37,237 bases of DNA from an uncultured Actinomycetes bacterium (GTDB lineage: Bacteria; Actinomycetota; Actinomycetes; Mycobacteriales; Mycobacteriaceae): the NCBI GenBank assembly GCA_903862565.1, contig CAIOYU010000405.1, positions 1-37,237 on the forward strand, in the 5' to 3' direction. Made by a program: the position numbers and the translations under genes. The notes beneath the pieces were generated by a model that saw nothing but the letters and a program-made list of their open reading frames with translations, did not search any database and had not been told where the DNA came from. Below are positions 18,251 to 27,511 of this stretch, piece after piece. Each line of letters opens with the position of its first letter. Within the stretch, counting starts at the first letter, position 1.

Positions 18251-19984
18251 TCACTGATCGTCCAACCGGCGTAGCCGGCCCGACTGGTACAGCTCCAGAG
18301 AAGCCTTCCGGCGAACCTTGCCGCTCGTCGTTATCGGAAGCGAACGTGGCGCCACGAACATCGCGTCCGTCACCCGGACTCCGTGGGCGCGGGAAACGGC
18401 GTTGGTGACCTGCTGTCGCATGGTCTGGAGTCGCTCCGGTTCGGACTCCTTGACTTCGGCGATCACGATGAGCTTCTCGGTGCTCTCGTCAGCCACCGCG
18501 ACCGCAGCCACCCTGCCCCCGGTGATCTTCACGACCGTGGCCTCGATGTCATCGGGATAGTGGTTGCGTCCGTCGACGATCAGCAGATCCTTGAGCCGCC
18601 CGATGATGAACAACTCGCCTTCGAACATCACCGCGAGATCCCCGGTCCGCAACCAGCGGCCCGCCGACTCGGTGTTCGCCAGCTGACCGTTGAACGTCCG
18701 CTCGGTCGCCTCCGGGTTGCGCCAATAGCCCGACCCGACCTGGTCGCCCTGCATCCAGAGTTCCCCGACCTCGCCGGCTGGTTTCTCCAGCCGCGTCTCG
18801 GGATCGACCACCCGCAGCTCGCAGGTGCGCGGCGTGCCGACAGTCACCAGCACGCTGCAATTCGGCGCATCGGTCGCGCCCTCGACGCACTCCTCGGCAT
18901 ACCCGGCCGCCAGCTTCTCGGTATCGAAACGCCGCACCGTCGGCGCCCTGCCGCCGGCCGAGGCCACCACGAACACCGCCGCCTCGGCCATCCCCAGGGT
19001 GGGCCGCATCGACCAATCCGCCAGACCGTAGGGACCGAACCGGTCCTGGAACCGCCGCAGGGTCGAAGCGAGAACACGCTCGCCGCCGTTGATCATCACC
19101 AGCACGCCGCCCAGATCCAGCCCGGCCAGGTCGGCATCGGCGCTGCGGGCCGCGGCGAGGTCGAAGGCGAAATTCGGTCCTGCGGAGAACACGCTGGTGT
19201 GTGCGGCCATCTGCTGGATCCAGCGCACCGGCTTCTGCATGAACGCCACCGGGCTCATCAACACCCCGGGCCGGCCCGTGCACAGCGGGCAGAACACCCC
19301 CTGGATCAAGCCCATGTCGTGATAGAGCGGCGCCCACGACACGACGGTCATATCAGCGGGCGCCGTGCCGCCGAAATCTTCGAAGTATTCGGTGATCGCC
19401 TGCTCGATGTTGACGATGGCGTTCTTGTGGGTGATCTCCACGCCGGCCGGCTGCCGGGTCGAGCCAGAGGTGTACTGCAGATAGGCGATCGCGGGGAACT
19501 TCTGCACTGCAACAGGATTGGCCGGGGACGCAAAGTCCAGGGCGTCCACTTCGATGACCCGTGGGGCGCGCTGTCCGGTCTGGGCCTGGGCGTATTTGCG
19601 GACTTCGTCGACGACGGCGGAGGTGGTCAGCACGGCGGCCGGCGAGCAGTCCCGCAACGCGCTGGCGACCCGTTCATCGTGCTGGCCCGGCTGCGGAACC
19701 GAGAGCGGCACGGCGATGAAACCGGCCTGGATCGCACCGAGGAAGCCGATGACGTACTCCAGCCCCTGCGGCGCCAGGATCGCCGCCCGGTCACCGGGGG
19801 CCCCGTGCTTGGAGAGCTGTTCGGCGACCACGTCCGCCTGGTCACGAAGCTCCGACCAGGTGAGGCTCTCGGCCGCACCGGCGGGGTCGGCGTCATAGTC
19901 GACGAACGTGAAGGCGACGTCGTCGGCTTGTTCCGCGGCTCGTTGCGCGAGCAAGGCGGGTATGAGGAATTCGGTCTCCGGCAT
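18251..19984 (-). CDS. Fatty acyl-AMP ligase (FAAL, FadD26 type), copy 2
   Basis: Second of two adjacent FAALs. Motifs include YLQYTSGSTRQPAG, WAPLYHDMGL, RPTLGMAEAAV, RTGDLAVMF and IVDGRNHYPDDIEATV. The start is set at ATG giving MPETEFLIPALLAQRAAEQ (577 aa), because an AAAAGGGA lies at good distance upstream; the track's version adds 18 residues from an upstream ATG. Compared with copy 1 it shares long identical stretches such as FLGAIQAGFIAVPLSVPQPG, but it differs in the acyl-pocket and C-terminal regions, so substrate preference may differ. It follows the 1878-aa PKS by 63 nt, the longest break inside the PKS run after that between the two FAALs. It could serve either N-terminal ACP in this cluster. 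Confidence 0.92.
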   Translation of the reverse strand: MPETEFLIPALLAQRAAEQADDVAFTFVDYDADPAGAAESLTWSELRDQADVVAEQLSKHGAPGDRAAILAPQGLEYVIGFLGAIQAGFIAVPLSVPQPGQHDERVASALRDCSPAAVLTTSAVVDEVRKYAQAQTGQRAPRVIEVDALDFASPANPVAVQKFPAIAYLQYTSGSTRQPAGVEITHKNAIVNIEQAITEYFEDFGGTAPADMTVVSWAPLYHDMGLIQGVFCPLCTGRPGVLMSPVAFMQKPVRWIQQMAAHTSVFSAGPNFAFDLAAARSADADLAGLDLGGVLVMINGGERVLASTLRRFQDRFGPYGLADWSMRPTLGMAEAAVFVVASAGGRAPTVRRFDTEKLAAGYAEECVEGATDAPNCSVLVTVGTPRTCELRVVDPETRLEKPAGEVGELWMQGDQVGSGYWRNPEATERTFNGQLANTESAGRWLRTGDLAVMFEGELFIIGRLKDLLIVDGRNHYPDDIEATVVKITGGRVAAVAVADESTEKLIVIAEVKESEPERLQTMRQQVTNAVSRAHGVRVTDAMFVAPRSLPITTSGKVRRKASLELYQSGRLRRLDDQ

Positions 19985-20033
19985 CAGGTCATCCCTTTTC
20001 ATCGTCGCGTCCAGTTCGTGGCAAATCGCCGGT

Positions 20034-20059
20034 CTCACAGCAGCGGCTCACAGCAGCGG
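20034..20059. repeat. Perfect 13-bp tandem duplication over a PKS stop codon
   Basis: ctcacagcagcgg occurs twice in a row. On the minus strand the first copy read holds the last codons and TGA of the 1878-aa PKS, and the second copy follows directly after the stop in another frame. It looks like a small slippage duplication. Confidence 0.9.
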
Positions 20060-23000
20060 CGTGGACTCGATGCTGTCGAACAGCGAATCCAGCACGCTGG
20101 CCGTTGCGTCGGCGCTCGCGTCGTCGTCCTCGTCGTCCGGATAGGCATCCGGCTGGAGCTGCTTGGCCAGATAGTTCGAGAACGTCGCGATCGTGGGGTG
20201 ATTCCAGAGCATCGTCGCCGACAGTTCCATGCCGACGAGTTCCTCGGCCTGGCGCCGGATCGACATGGCCATCACGGAGTTCAGGCCCATCTCGGCGAAG
20301 GGGCGATCCAGCTCGACCTCGTCCTCGGGCAGGTGCAGTTCACCGGCCAGGATCGCCCTCATACCGGCTTGAAGTTCGGTGCGCAGATCCTCCGGTGAGG
20401 TCAGCGACCAGTCCCGGGCGGGACGCGAGATCACGTTGGCGGCCGACAACGCGGCCTCCGCGGACTGCATCGGGGCCATCACCACTTGAGCGAGGTCGTA
20501 GCGGGTGACGTACTCCCAGGCCGCGAAGGCCTCGGCCGGGTTGACCGGGCGGGAGCCCATCCGCTCCAACTCCTGAACGACGACGTGGGCTTCCTTGGCG
20601 AACCCCAGTCCCTGCCAGGCCACCCAGTCCAGGCTCACGGTGTTGCACCCCAGCCGATGGCGGGCCCGGGCCAGGCAGTCCAGGTAGGCATTTCCGGCCG
20701 CGTAGGCCGCTTGGCCGGGAACGCCGAAAACGGCTCCGGCAGAAGCGATCAGGAACAGGAAGTCGACGCTGCCCGGCGGGAAGACCTGGTTGAGTGCCTG
20801 CGCACCGGCGATCTTCGGCCAGACGGTGCGCTCGACGCGGCTGGTGTCGAGTTCCGTCACGAGTTGGCCCTCGGTCAGCCCGGCAGCGTGGATGACGCCG
20901 AGGATCGGCGGGTGGCCATCGTCGGTCCGCTTGTCCACCAGCGCCCGCACGGCGTCCGGCGATCCGGTGTCGAGGCTCACGACATCGACGGAGACACCGC
21001 GCATCTCGAGGCCGCGCACCGCCGCAATGCGCCGGCGGGTGTCCGCCGGAAGGGTGGTGTCATCCCACCCACGGCGGGGCGGCAGCGCCGTCCGGCCGGC
21101 CAGCACCAGACGCCGCGCGCCACGGTCGACGAGCCAGTCCGCCATCAGCAGGCCGAGTTCACCCAGGCCGCCGGTGATCAGGTACGCCCCTTCCGGCCGG
21201 CAGCGTAGTGGTTCGCGCGTCGACTCGCCGGACAGTGGGGCCAGCGCCGCGGCGAGGAACTCCCCGTTACGCAGCAACAACGTTGCTTTGGCCGGATGGT
21301 GCAGAACCTCCGAGAGGGCCAGCGCGCAGTCCGCGGGGTCGTCTCCGGCCGGGATGTCGACCAGCCCGCCCCAGAGTTGGGGCTGTTCGGCGCCGATGAC
21401 ACCCGACAGTCCCCACAGGGAACTCTGGCGCAGCGCCTCGTCGGTGCCGGCGTCGTACACCCCATGGGTGAGGATCCACAGGGTCGCCGGGTGGCGGTAT
21501 TCCCGCTCGGCCAACTTCGCCACCAGTGCACCGACCTCGGCGGTCAGTCGGACGGCGGTGTCGACGTCGGTCTCGGGGTTCCCGGTCTCGCCCGGACCGG
21601 CCACGTAAACGACGTAGCGGGCGTGGGCGATGTCGGCCTCGGGATAGCCCAGCACCGCGAATCGATCGCGCAGGGCTTGGGCCGCCTGGCTTGCACCGAC
21701 CACGGCCAGCGGAGCGGGCGCAGCGACGGTCGCTTCGCCATCGGTGTCGAGAATCCTTGGCTGCCAGTCGATCTGGTGAGCGATGGTCCGTGGATCGGCG
21801 AACGTCAGCCCGGTTCCGGGCGCAACCGTCGAATACTCGAGCCCGCGGAGATCGGCGAGCACCTGCCCGTCGGTGGCCCGCAGTTCGACGTCGACGGTGA
21901 GGTCGTCTCCCGGCCGCTGGCGAATCTCGATGACGCCCAAGCCTTCCGGCAGGTCCATCGCCGGCGCGGTTGCCGCAACGCTGAAACCCTCCAGCGCGGT
22001 GGGCAGCATCGGGCCGGAGTTCGACCCGTCGACCAGTCGCGCCATGTCCAGCGCCGCGTCGAGCAGCGCCGGCAGCCCGAGGTCGGGAACCCGGACGTCC
22101 GCACGCAGCCTGCCCGCCGTCGACTCGTGGGAGTCCAGCGACCACTCGAACGCCTGTCCCTCGACGCCCCAGTCCCGATAGATCTCGACCAGCGCGGCCG
22201 GATCGTGGCCGGTGTTCTCGAGGGCCGCGCCGGCGGGGTCGTAGTCGGAGCCTGGGACGGACTCCGGCAGCCGGTGCGACAACCGTGCGCTCGCATGCCG
22301 AACCCATTGGGGTTCGGCGTCGGGGTCGGCGCCGGTCTCCTCCGCGGCGACCGCCGAGGAGATGGTCACGGTCTGGCCGTCGGAGAACACCTGGACCACC
22401 CGCGGTCGGTCGAACACGACCGGACTCTCGAGGCGGACATCCTCGACCGCCGAGGCACCGCATTCGGCGGCAGCCACTGCAAGTGTCTGCAGCAGAACGG
22501 AGGTCGGCACCACCTCGACGCCATCGATACGACGGAAACCCTTGTACGGCTTGGCAGTTGCCACCAGCCGCGCCTGCCATAGATGCGCGGGCACAGCTCC
22601 GCCGACCGGAATGTGCCCGCCGAGCAGGGTGCCCGGACGCGCAACGGTCCCTTCCGACGACGTGTTCAGCTTCTTGATCGCCCAGTGGTGAGTGGGGTGC
22701 CACGGGGTTGTCGGCAGTGCGATGTGCGGTTCGGGCAGGTGGGGTGTGGTGGGCGGATGAACGGTGTGGGTGGCGTTCAGATGGGTGTGAAAGGCGATGG
22801 TGTCGTCGGCGTCCCGGGAGAGGGTGGCCACGGCGTGGTGGTGCGTGCTGGTCAGCGTGTCATCGATCGCGTAGGTGAGGATCGGATTGGGGCTGACCTC
22901 GATGAACGTCCCGTAGTCGGCCGCGGCGGTGATCGCGCGTTCGAAGTTCACCGGGCGGCGGACGTTGTCGGCCCAGTAGTCGGCGTCCACGACCGAGACA

Positions 23001-25684
23001 TCTGCCGGGTCGTTGACCGTGGAGATGAACGGGATGACGGGCGTCCGGGGCGTCAGGTCAGCCAATTCCTGGCGCAGTTCGCCCAGGACCGGATCCATCA
23101 GTGCGGTGTGGGAGGCCAGTTCCATGTTGACCCGGCGCGCGAAGCGGTCCTGCGCGGTCTGGTCGGCCAGGAAGTCCTCGACCTGCTCGACGGGACCGGC
23201 GACGACGCTCTGACGCGGGGACAGGTAGCCGGCGACTTCGACCCCGGGATAGCCGGTGACGGCCTCGGCGGTGGCCTCCCCGTCCAGTTCGACCAGTCCG
23301 ACCGCACCCTGCCCGCCGAGCTTGGCCATCAGCCGTGAGCGGGTGGCGATGACGCGCAGGCCCTCGGCGGTGCTGAGGGCTCCGGCGACCACCGCGGCCG
23401 TGACCTCGCCCATCGAGTGGCCGATGACCGCGTCCGGGACGACGCCGTAGGAGCGCCACAGCGCGGTGAGGGCGAGTTGCAGACCCATCAGGACCGGTTG
23501 CACGCGGGCATCCCCGGTGACCGTCTCGCCCTCGACGAGGACCTGGCGCAGCGAGAAGCCGACCTGTTCGACGAAGACCGGGTCGATGTCGTCGATGGCG
23601 CCGGCGAACGCAGGTTCGTCGACCAGCAACTGGCGGGCCATGCCCGGCCACTGCGAGCCCTGACCCGAGAAGACGAACACCGTTCCCTGCCGGCACTGTC
23701 CGCGGTGGGCGCCGGCCACACCGGGTGCGGTGCGACCCTCGGCCAGTGCCCGCAGGCCGTTGACCACCTGGTCGCGGTCTCGGCCGCACACCGTGGCGAA
23801 CTGCCCGTAGCGCGCCCGGTGGTGGTTGACGGTGTGGGCCACCTCGGACAGGGGGACCTCGGAACCGGCGCCGTCCATCCAGTCGGCGAGCATCCCCGCC
23901 AGCGCGGCGATGCGGGCCGGGGTCTTACCCGAGACCACCAACGTGGTCACCACCGGCGAATCCGCTGGTGTGGGCGGCTGGGCGGGGGCCTGCGCCGGAG
24001 CCTGTTCGATGACCACGTGAGCATTGGTGCCGCCGAACCCGAAGGAGGACACCCCCGCCCGGCGCGGCCTGCCCGTCGCGGCCCACGGGGTGGGCTCGGC
24101 GACAACCTTCAGACGCAAGCTGTCGAAAGGGATGTGCGGGTTGGGCACCTCGTAGCCGAGGTTGGCCGGAATCTCGCCGCGGTGCACCGCCAGTACGGCT
24201 TTGATCAACCCGGTAACCCCGGCCGCGGACTCCAGGTGACCGAGGTTGGACTTCACCGAACCGATCAGCAGCGGCGCCTCCGCCGGACGGCCGCGGCCCA
24301 GTACCGTGCCCAGGCCCCGCGCCTCGATCGGGTCGCCGAGCAGGGTGCCCGTTCCGTGGGCCTCGACGTAGTCGACCTCACGCCCGTCGATCCCGGCGTT
24401 GGCGTAGGCCGCCCGCAGCACCGCCATCTGCGCGGCCGGGTTGGGGGCCATCAGCCCGTTGGAACGGCCGTCCTGATTGACCGCCGATCCCCGGATCACG
24501 GCCAGCACGCGGTCGCCGTCGCGCACGGCGTCGGACAGGCGCTTGAGCACCACCACCCCGGCGCCCTCGGAACGCACGAACCCGTCGGCCCGTCCGTCGA
24601 AGGCGTGACAGCGCCCGGACGCCGACATGACCTCGGCGGAATCGAAGCTGCGCGTCGGAGCCGGGGACAGCAGGACGTTGACGCCGGCGGCCAACGCCAC
24701 GTCCGAGTCGCCCGAGCGCAGGCTCTGGCAAGCCAGGTGCGCCGCCACCAGCGACGACGAACACGCGGTGTCGACCGTCACCGACGGACCGCGGAAATCG
24801 AAGAAGTACGACACCCGGTTGGCGATGATGCTCAGCGCACCGCCGGTGCCCGACCAGGCGTCGACGCCGGCGAGGTCGGCGGCCAACAACGACCCGTACT
24901 CGCCCAGACACGCCCCGGCGAAGACACCGGTCTGGGTGTGGCGCAGTGACTGCGGTGTGATGCCGGCATGTTCGAGTGCCTCGTGCGTCACTTCCAGGAG
25001 CAGCCGCTGCTGGGGATCCATCTTGTCGGCCTCGCGGGGCGGCACTTCGAAGAACTCCGCGTCGAACTCGGCCAGATCGTCGAGGAATCCACCCCAGCGG
25101 GTGGTGGCCGCCAGCGCGGCCGCGCTCTCCGGTGAACCGCCCTCGCACCACTCCCACCGTTCGGCGGGCACCTCACGAACCCCCGAACGGCCTTCGGCCA
25201 GGAAATCCCAGAACTCGTCGGGCCCGTGCACCCCGCCAGGCAGCCGGCAGCCCAGCCCGATGACGGCGATCGGGTCGTTCTCGACGGGGGCCGCGCCGCC
25301 TGCCGGGGCAGCGACCGCGGACGCATCGAAGACCGGTTCCACCTCGCCGCCGGTGACGAACCGGGCCATCAGGTTGACCGTGGGGTACTGCCAGAACTCC
25401 AGCGGCGAGACCATCCGGCCGACCAGCTCGGACAGCTCCCCCGCCAACACCACCGCGTCGGCGGATCCCACGGCGAGATCGCTCAGCGGCGCATCGCAGT
25501 CGATGTCCTCGGGGGCGATCCCGATCGTGTCGACCAGATAGTCGACCAACCACTGCCGGACGGCGTCTTCGTCGAGCTCGGCGTCAGGTTCCGCCTGCGG
25601 TGTCGCGTCGAACTCCGAGTGAGACCCCGCGGCTGTCTCCGGCAAGGGTCCTGGTTCCACTCCGGAGTCCGACTCCGGGGTCAT
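20048..25684 (-). CDS. ppsA: PpsA-like PKS, ACP-KS-AT-(DH-like)-KR-ACP (1878 aa)
   Basis: Length (PpsA about 1876 aa) and C-terminal half, including the tail SVLDSLFDSIES, match the PpsA I remember. The N-terminal carrier domain has DLAVGSADAV (Ser74), probably charged by the FAAL encoded just upstream, whose stop overlaps this ATG (ATGA). KS has DTACSSS (Cys308); AT has GHSMGEV and [13 protein letters not shown]-like region follows in which the catalytic His position is Arg1051 (RRIDGVEVVP), so it is probably inactive. KR has GGLGELG near 1506 with ASAG and YAAGN. The C-terminal ACP has GLNSVM (Ser1803). PpsA loads a fatty acid, extends it once and reduces it to a hydroxy chain. The tail equals the tail type of the 1805-aa PKS, so its natural partner should be the N-terminus of the 1831-aa PKS, not the neighbouring 1580-aa one. 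Confidence 0.95.
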   Translation of the reverse strand: MTPESDSGVEPGPLPETAAGSHSEFDATPQAEPDAELDEDAVRQWLVDYLVDTIGIAPEDIDCDAPLSDLAVGSADAVVLAGELSELVGRMVSPLEFWQYPTVNLMARFVTGGEVEPVFDASAVAAPAGGAAPVENDPIAVIGLGCRLPGGVHGPDEFWDFLAEGRSGVREVPAERWEWCEGGSPESAAALAATTRWGGFLDDLAEFDAEFFEVPPREADKMDPQQRLLLEVTHEALEHAGITPQSLRHTQTGVFAGACLGEYGSLLAADLAGVDAWSGTGGALSIIANRVSYFFDFRGPSVTVDTACSSSLVAAHLACQSLRSGDSDVALAAGVNVLLSPAPTRSFDSAEVMSASGRCHAFDGRADGFVRSEGAGVVVLKRLSDAVRDGDRVLAVIRGSAVNQDGRSNGLMAPNPAAQMAVLRAAYANAGIDGREVDYVEAHGTGTLLGDPIEARGLGTVLGRGRPAEAPLLIGSVKSNLGHLESAAGVTGLIKAVLAVHRGEIPANLGYEVPNPHIPFDSLRLKVVAEPTPWAATGRPRRAGVSSFGFGGTNAHVVIEQAPAQAPAQPPTPADSPVVTTLVVSGKTPARIAALAGMLADWMDGAGSEVPLSEVAHTVNHHRARYGQFATVCGRDRDQVVNGLRALAEGRTAPGVAGAHRGQCRQGTVFVFSGQGSQWPGMARQLLVDEPAFAGAIDDIDPVFVEQVGFSLRQVLVEGETVTGDARVQPVLMGLQLALTALWRSYGVVPDAVIGHSMGEVTAAVVAGALSTAEGLRVIATRSRLMAKLGGQGAVGLVELDGEATAEAVTGYPGVEVAGYLSPRQSVVAGPVEQVEDFLADQTAQDRFARRVNMELASHTALMDPVLGELRQELADLTPRTPVIPFISTVNDPADVSVVDADYWADNVRRPVNFERAITAAADYGTFIEVSPNPILTYAIDDTLTSTHHHAVATLSRDADDTIAFHTHLNATHTVHPPTTPHLPEPHIALPTTPWHPTHHWAIKKLNTSSEGTVARPGTLLGGHIPVGGAVPAHLWQARLVATAKPYKGFRRIDGVEVVPTSVLLQTLAVAAAECGASAVEDVRLESPVVFDRPRVVQVFSDGQTVTISSAVAAEETGADPDAEPQWVRHASARLSHRLPESVPGSDYDPAGAALENTGHDPAALVEIYRDWGVEGQAFEWSLDSHESTAGRLRADVRVPDLGLPALLDAALDMARLVDGSNSGPMLPTALEGFSVAATAPAMDLPEGLGVIEIRQRPGDDLTVDVELRATDGQVLADLRGLEYSTVAPGTGLTFADPRTIAHQIDWQPRILDTDGEATVAAPAPLAVVGASQAAQALRDRFAVLGYPEADIAHARYVVYVAGPGETGNPETDVDTAVRLTAEVGALVAKLAEREYRHPATLWILTHGVYDAGTDEALRQSSLWGLSGVIGAEQPQLWGGLVDIPAGDDPADCALALSEVLHHPAKATLLLRNGEFLAAALAPLSGESTREPLRCRPEGAYLITGGLGELGLLMADWLVDRGARRLVLAGRTALPPRRGWDDTTLPADTRRRIAAVRGLEMRGVSVDVVSLDTGSPDAVRALVDKRTDDGHPPILGVIHAAGLTEGQLVTELDTSRVERTVWPKIAGAQALNQVFPPGSVDFLFLIASAGAVFGVPGQAAYAAGNAYLDCLARARHRLGCNTVSLDWVAWQGLGFAKEAHVVVQELERMGSRPVNPAEAFAAWEYVTRYDLAQVVMAPMQSAEAALSAANVISRPARDWSLTSPEDLRTELQAGMRAILAGELHLPEDEVELDRPFAEMGLNSVMAMSIRRQAEELVGMELSATMLWNHPTIATFSNYLAKQLQPDAYPDDEDDDASADATASVLDSLFDSIESTPLL

Positions 25685-27420
25685 GTCGACGCGTCCACGC
25701 GGTTGAACTCACCGGCCCGGTACATCTCGCCACACGACGACCGCCGCACCTTGCCGCTGCTGGTGATCGGAATCGAGCCTTGGCCCACCAGGACCAGATC
25801 CGCGACCCGGACGCCGTGCACCCGATTGACCTCGGCGGAAACCTCGCGCTTGAGGGTGCGCACCTCGTCCTCGTCGGTGGGTGTCTTGAACTCGGCGATG
25901 ACGACGAGCTTCTCGCTGGTGTCGGTGGGAATCGAGACCGCAACCGTTCGGCCCTTGGTGATCATCGAGACCGTGGTCTCGATGTCCTCCGGGTAGTGGT
26001 TGCGCCCGTCGACGATCAGCAGGTCCTTGATGCGCCCGATGACGAACACTTCGTCGTCGAAGATCATCCCGAGGTCGCCGGTCCGCAACCAATCGCCCTT
26101 CGGGACGTCGCCGGATGCGCTGGCCAACTCCGCGCCGAAAAACTTCGCCGTCAGCTCCGGGTTGTGCCAGTAACCGGCGGTGACCTGTTCCCCGTGCACC
26201 CAGATCTCGCCGACCTCGCCCGCCTGCCGCTCGATCGCGGTGTCGGGATCGACGACACGGACCAGGGCGTCGGAGCGCGCTGTCCCGCAACCGACCAGTT
26301 CCGAACCGCCCTCAGCACACAGTTCGGCGTGCCCGGCGGAGAGCTTCTCGACGTCGAACCGCAGCACCGTCGGCGACCGGTCGCCGGGCGAGGACACCAC
26401 GTACACCGTCGCCTCGGCCAAACCGTAGGAGGGCCGCATCGCATACGGCGACAGGTTGTATTTCGCGAACTTCTCGTTGAACCGCCGGACCGTCGCTCCG
26501 TGAACCCGCTCGGCGCCGTTGATCATGCCGACCACGCGGCTCAGATCCACCCCGGCCATGTCCTTGTCGGACACCCGGCGGATCAACAACTCGTAGGCGA
26601 AGTTCGGCGCCGCGGTCAGGGTGTGGCCGTGATCAGCCAGAATCTGGAGATAACGGGCCGGTTTGAGCAGGAATGCCACCGGGCTGGTCAGCACTGACGG
26701 CCGGCCGGAAGCGATCGGGCCGAAGGCACCGATTATGAGCCCCATGTCGTGGTAGAACGGCAACCACGAGACCAGGTGACCGTCCTCTGGCGCACCACCC
26801 TCGAGGTGGTCCAGGTAGTCGTCGGTGATCTGGCGGATGTTCCCCAGCGCATTGGCGTGGGTCACCATCACACCGGCCGGCGAACGGGTCGATCCGGAGG
26901 TGTACTGCAGGTAGGCGACCTCTTGCGGGGTGCCGGAGGACGGCTCGTCGCTCAGCGGCGAGTCGTAGTCCAGGGCGTCGACCTCGATGACGGCGGGGAC
27001 GGATCCCCCCGGCTGTGCGTTGGCCAGCGCCACCACGTCGCCGACGATGGACGACGTCGTCACGATCGCCACCGGGGTGCTGTCCCGCAACGCGCCCGCC
27101 ACGCGCTCGTCGAGTCCGCCGGGCATCGGTGTCGGCAGCGGCACCCCGAGGAAGCCGGCCTGGAGTGCGCCGAGGAACCCGACGATGTAGTCCATGCTCT
27201 GCGGCGCGACGATCGCCACCCGGTCGCCGGGCACTCCGCAACGCAGCAGTTGCTGGGCAACCACCTGCACTCGGTGGTAGATCTCGGCGAATGTGAGGGT
27301 GTCAGCAAACCCCGCCGGATCGACGTCGTAGTCGATGAATTTGTACGCGAGATCGTTCGGCTGCTGCTCTGCTCGCTCCTTCAGCAGCGCAGGGATTGCC
27401 AACTCAGGCTTCGCAATCAC
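25681..27420 (-). CDS. Fatty acyl-AMP ligase (FAAL, FadD26 type), first gene of the PKS run
   Basis: 579 aa from a GTG start (VIAKPELAIPALLKERAEQQ), with GAGGGTGAG a short way upstream. Motifs include YLQYTSGSTRSPAG, WLPFYHDMGL, RPSYGLAEATVY, RTGDLGMIF and IVDGRNHYPEDIETTV. FAALs make acyl-AMP and transfer the acyl group to an ACP, not to CoA. The gene directly abuts the PpsA-like PKS with an ATGA overlap, so its most likely partner is that enzyme's N-terminal ACP, as for FadD26 and PpsA. It is more distant from the two tandem FAALs than they are from each other. It lies first after a 128-bp gap that holds a plausible promoter, so it probably heads the ~27-kb operon. Confidence 0.93.
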   Translation of the reverse strand: MIAKPELAIPALLKERAEQQPNDLAYKFIDYDVDPAGFADTLTFAEIYHRVQVVAQQLLRCGVPGDRVAIVAPQSMDYIVGFLGALQAGFLGVPLPTPMPGGLDERVAGALRDSTPVAIVTTSSIVGDVVALANAQPGGSVPAVIEVDALDYDSPLSDEPSSGTPQEVAYLQYTSGSTRSPAGVMVTHANALGNIRQITDDYLDHLEGGAPEDGHLVSWLPFYHDMGLIIGAFGPIASGRPSVLTSPVAFLLKPARYLQILADHGHTLTAAPNFAYELLIRRVSDKDMAGVDLSRVVGMINGAERVHGATVRRFNEKFAKYNLSPYAMRPSYGLAEATVYVVSSPGDRSPTVLRFDVEKLSAGHAELCAEGGSELVGCGTARSDALVRVVDPDTAIERQAGEVGEIWVHGEQVTAGYWHNPELTAKFFGAELASASGDVPKGDWLRTGDLGMIFDDEVFVIGRIKDLLIVDGRNHYPEDIETTVSMITKGRTVAVSIPTDTSEKLVVIAEFKTPTDEDEVRTLKREVSAEVNRVHGVRVADLVLVGQGSIPITSSGKVRRSSCGEMYRAGEFNRVDAST

Positions 27421-27498
27421 GTATTTCTCACCCTCAGGACTGACTTGTACCCCCGGACTGAGGGTGACCTTCTCGATGTCTGGTGGATCAAACTCGAT

Positions 27499-27511
27499 TA
27501 AGAAAATCTTA
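27499..27511. promoter_or_regulatory. Palindrome at operon promoter (possible operator)
   Basis: taagaaaatctta has arms TAAGA/TCTTA around AAA and overlaps the putative -10 and start region of the FAAL-PKS operon. It could be a binding site for a repressor or simply AT-rich promoter DNA. Confidence 0.25.

Noticed and set aside
18383-20398. 671-aa plus-strand ORF opposite the FAAL gene
   Set aside because: Antisense shadow; the minus strand encodes clear FAAL motifs through the same bases.
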